Origin: Pseudomonadota bacterium
Lineage (GTDB): Bacteria; Pseudomonadota; Alphaproteobacteria; Rhizobiales; Kaistiaceae
Length of the DNA stretch: 6,033 nucleotides
Reading direction: 5' to 3'
Assembly: GCA_023392225.1 (NCBI GenBank)
Contig: JAEVZM010000500.1
Location: forward strand, 1 to 6,033
The notes below the pieces were generated by a model. The model had not been told where the DNA came from. It saw only the letters and a list, made by a program, of their open reading frames with translations, and ran no database searches. Both the position numbers and the translations under genes were made by a program. Below, in pieces: positions 5,898 to 6,033 of this stretch (the stretch's first letter is position 1; every line of letters begins with the position of its first letter).

Positions 5898-6033
5898 ATG
5901 GACAGGGACGACGTCGAGAGGCGCATCCTCGCGCGGGGGTGGCTGTCGCAGCAGTCGCCTGCATTCCAGGAGCGGCTCCTCGCCTCCGCCCGCGACTGCG
6001 CCCATGGCGCCGGCGAGGCGCTGTTCCACGCCG
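5898..6033 (+). CDS. Crp/Fnr-family transcriptional regulator, N-terminal fragment cut by the window edge
   Basis: The first 45 codons are visible. The protein begins MDRDDVERRILARGWLS, and residues 37-45 are GAGEALFHA. The pattern RGWLS-x-x-x-PAFQERLL followed by a short helix and GEALFHA is the usual entry to a cyclic-nucleotide-binding (cNMP) domain of Crp/Fnr regulators, where a GD loop normally follows. The DNA-binding helix-turn-helix would lie beyond the window, so neither the ligand nor the DNA target can be judged. The ATG at 5898 is close to a G-run (5891-5895) that makes a poor SD. An in-frame ATG at 5865 would add 11 residues (MPALGTGVLGA) but has no SD and overlaps the inverted repeat. 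It is divergent from the acylase gene, which suggests it may regulate that gene and itself. A stand-alone cNMP-domain protein is the alternative. Confidence 0.65.
   Translation, partial: MDRDDVERRILARGWLSQQSPAFQERLLASARDCAHGAGEALFHA

Overview
The window is GC-rich, with strong G/C preference at third codon positions. Its gene content (an ornithine-decarboxylase-fold enzyme, a cation diffusion facilitator, an EttA-type ABC-F ATPase and a periplasmic penicillin V acylase-like hydrolase) fits an alphaproteobacterium, probably of the Rhizobiales/Hyphomicrobiales. That placement rests on protein character and base composition, not on a marker gene.

Layout. Positions 1-520 are mostly non-coding and visibly less GC-rich than the rest from about 60 to 430. 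On the minus strand this stretch holds a convincing 27-residue single-pass membrane peptide gene (172-255). It has a near-ideal Shine-Dalgarno sequence and a strong rho-independent terminator (about 91-133). On the plus strand, a fold-type III PLP-dependent decarboxylase (521-1738) is followed after 3 nt, in the same frame, by a CDF metal/proton antiporter (1742-2668). The two are almost certainly one operon. They converge on ettA (minus, 4393-2738), and a GC-rich hairpin lies in the 69-bp gap. Upstream of ettA there is a plausible promoter and then the 3' end of a choloylglycine hydrolase/penicillin V acylase-like gene (minus, 5720-4620), which has its own hairpin after the stop. That gene has a Sec signal peptide whose cleavage exposes the catalytic cysteine. 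It is divergent from a truncated gene at the right edge (plus, 5898 onwards) whose N-terminus resembles the cyclic-nucleotide-binding domain of Crp/Fnr-family regulators. Their shared 177-bp intergenic region contains a perfect 7+7 bp inverted repeat.

How they relate. The decarboxylase and CDF probably share regulation, but no functional link is visible beyond both affecting cationic solutes. EttA is a housekeeping translation factor and looks independent. The acylase and the Crp/Fnr-like gene form a classic divergent enzyme/regulator pair.

I see no mobile element, CRISPR array, tRNA, rRNA or defence system. Most of the window is ordinary chromosome. The items most worth a second look are the small membrane peptide unit, the inverted repeat between the acylase and the regulator, and the non-canonical residues in the active or metal sites of the three enzyme/transporter genes.
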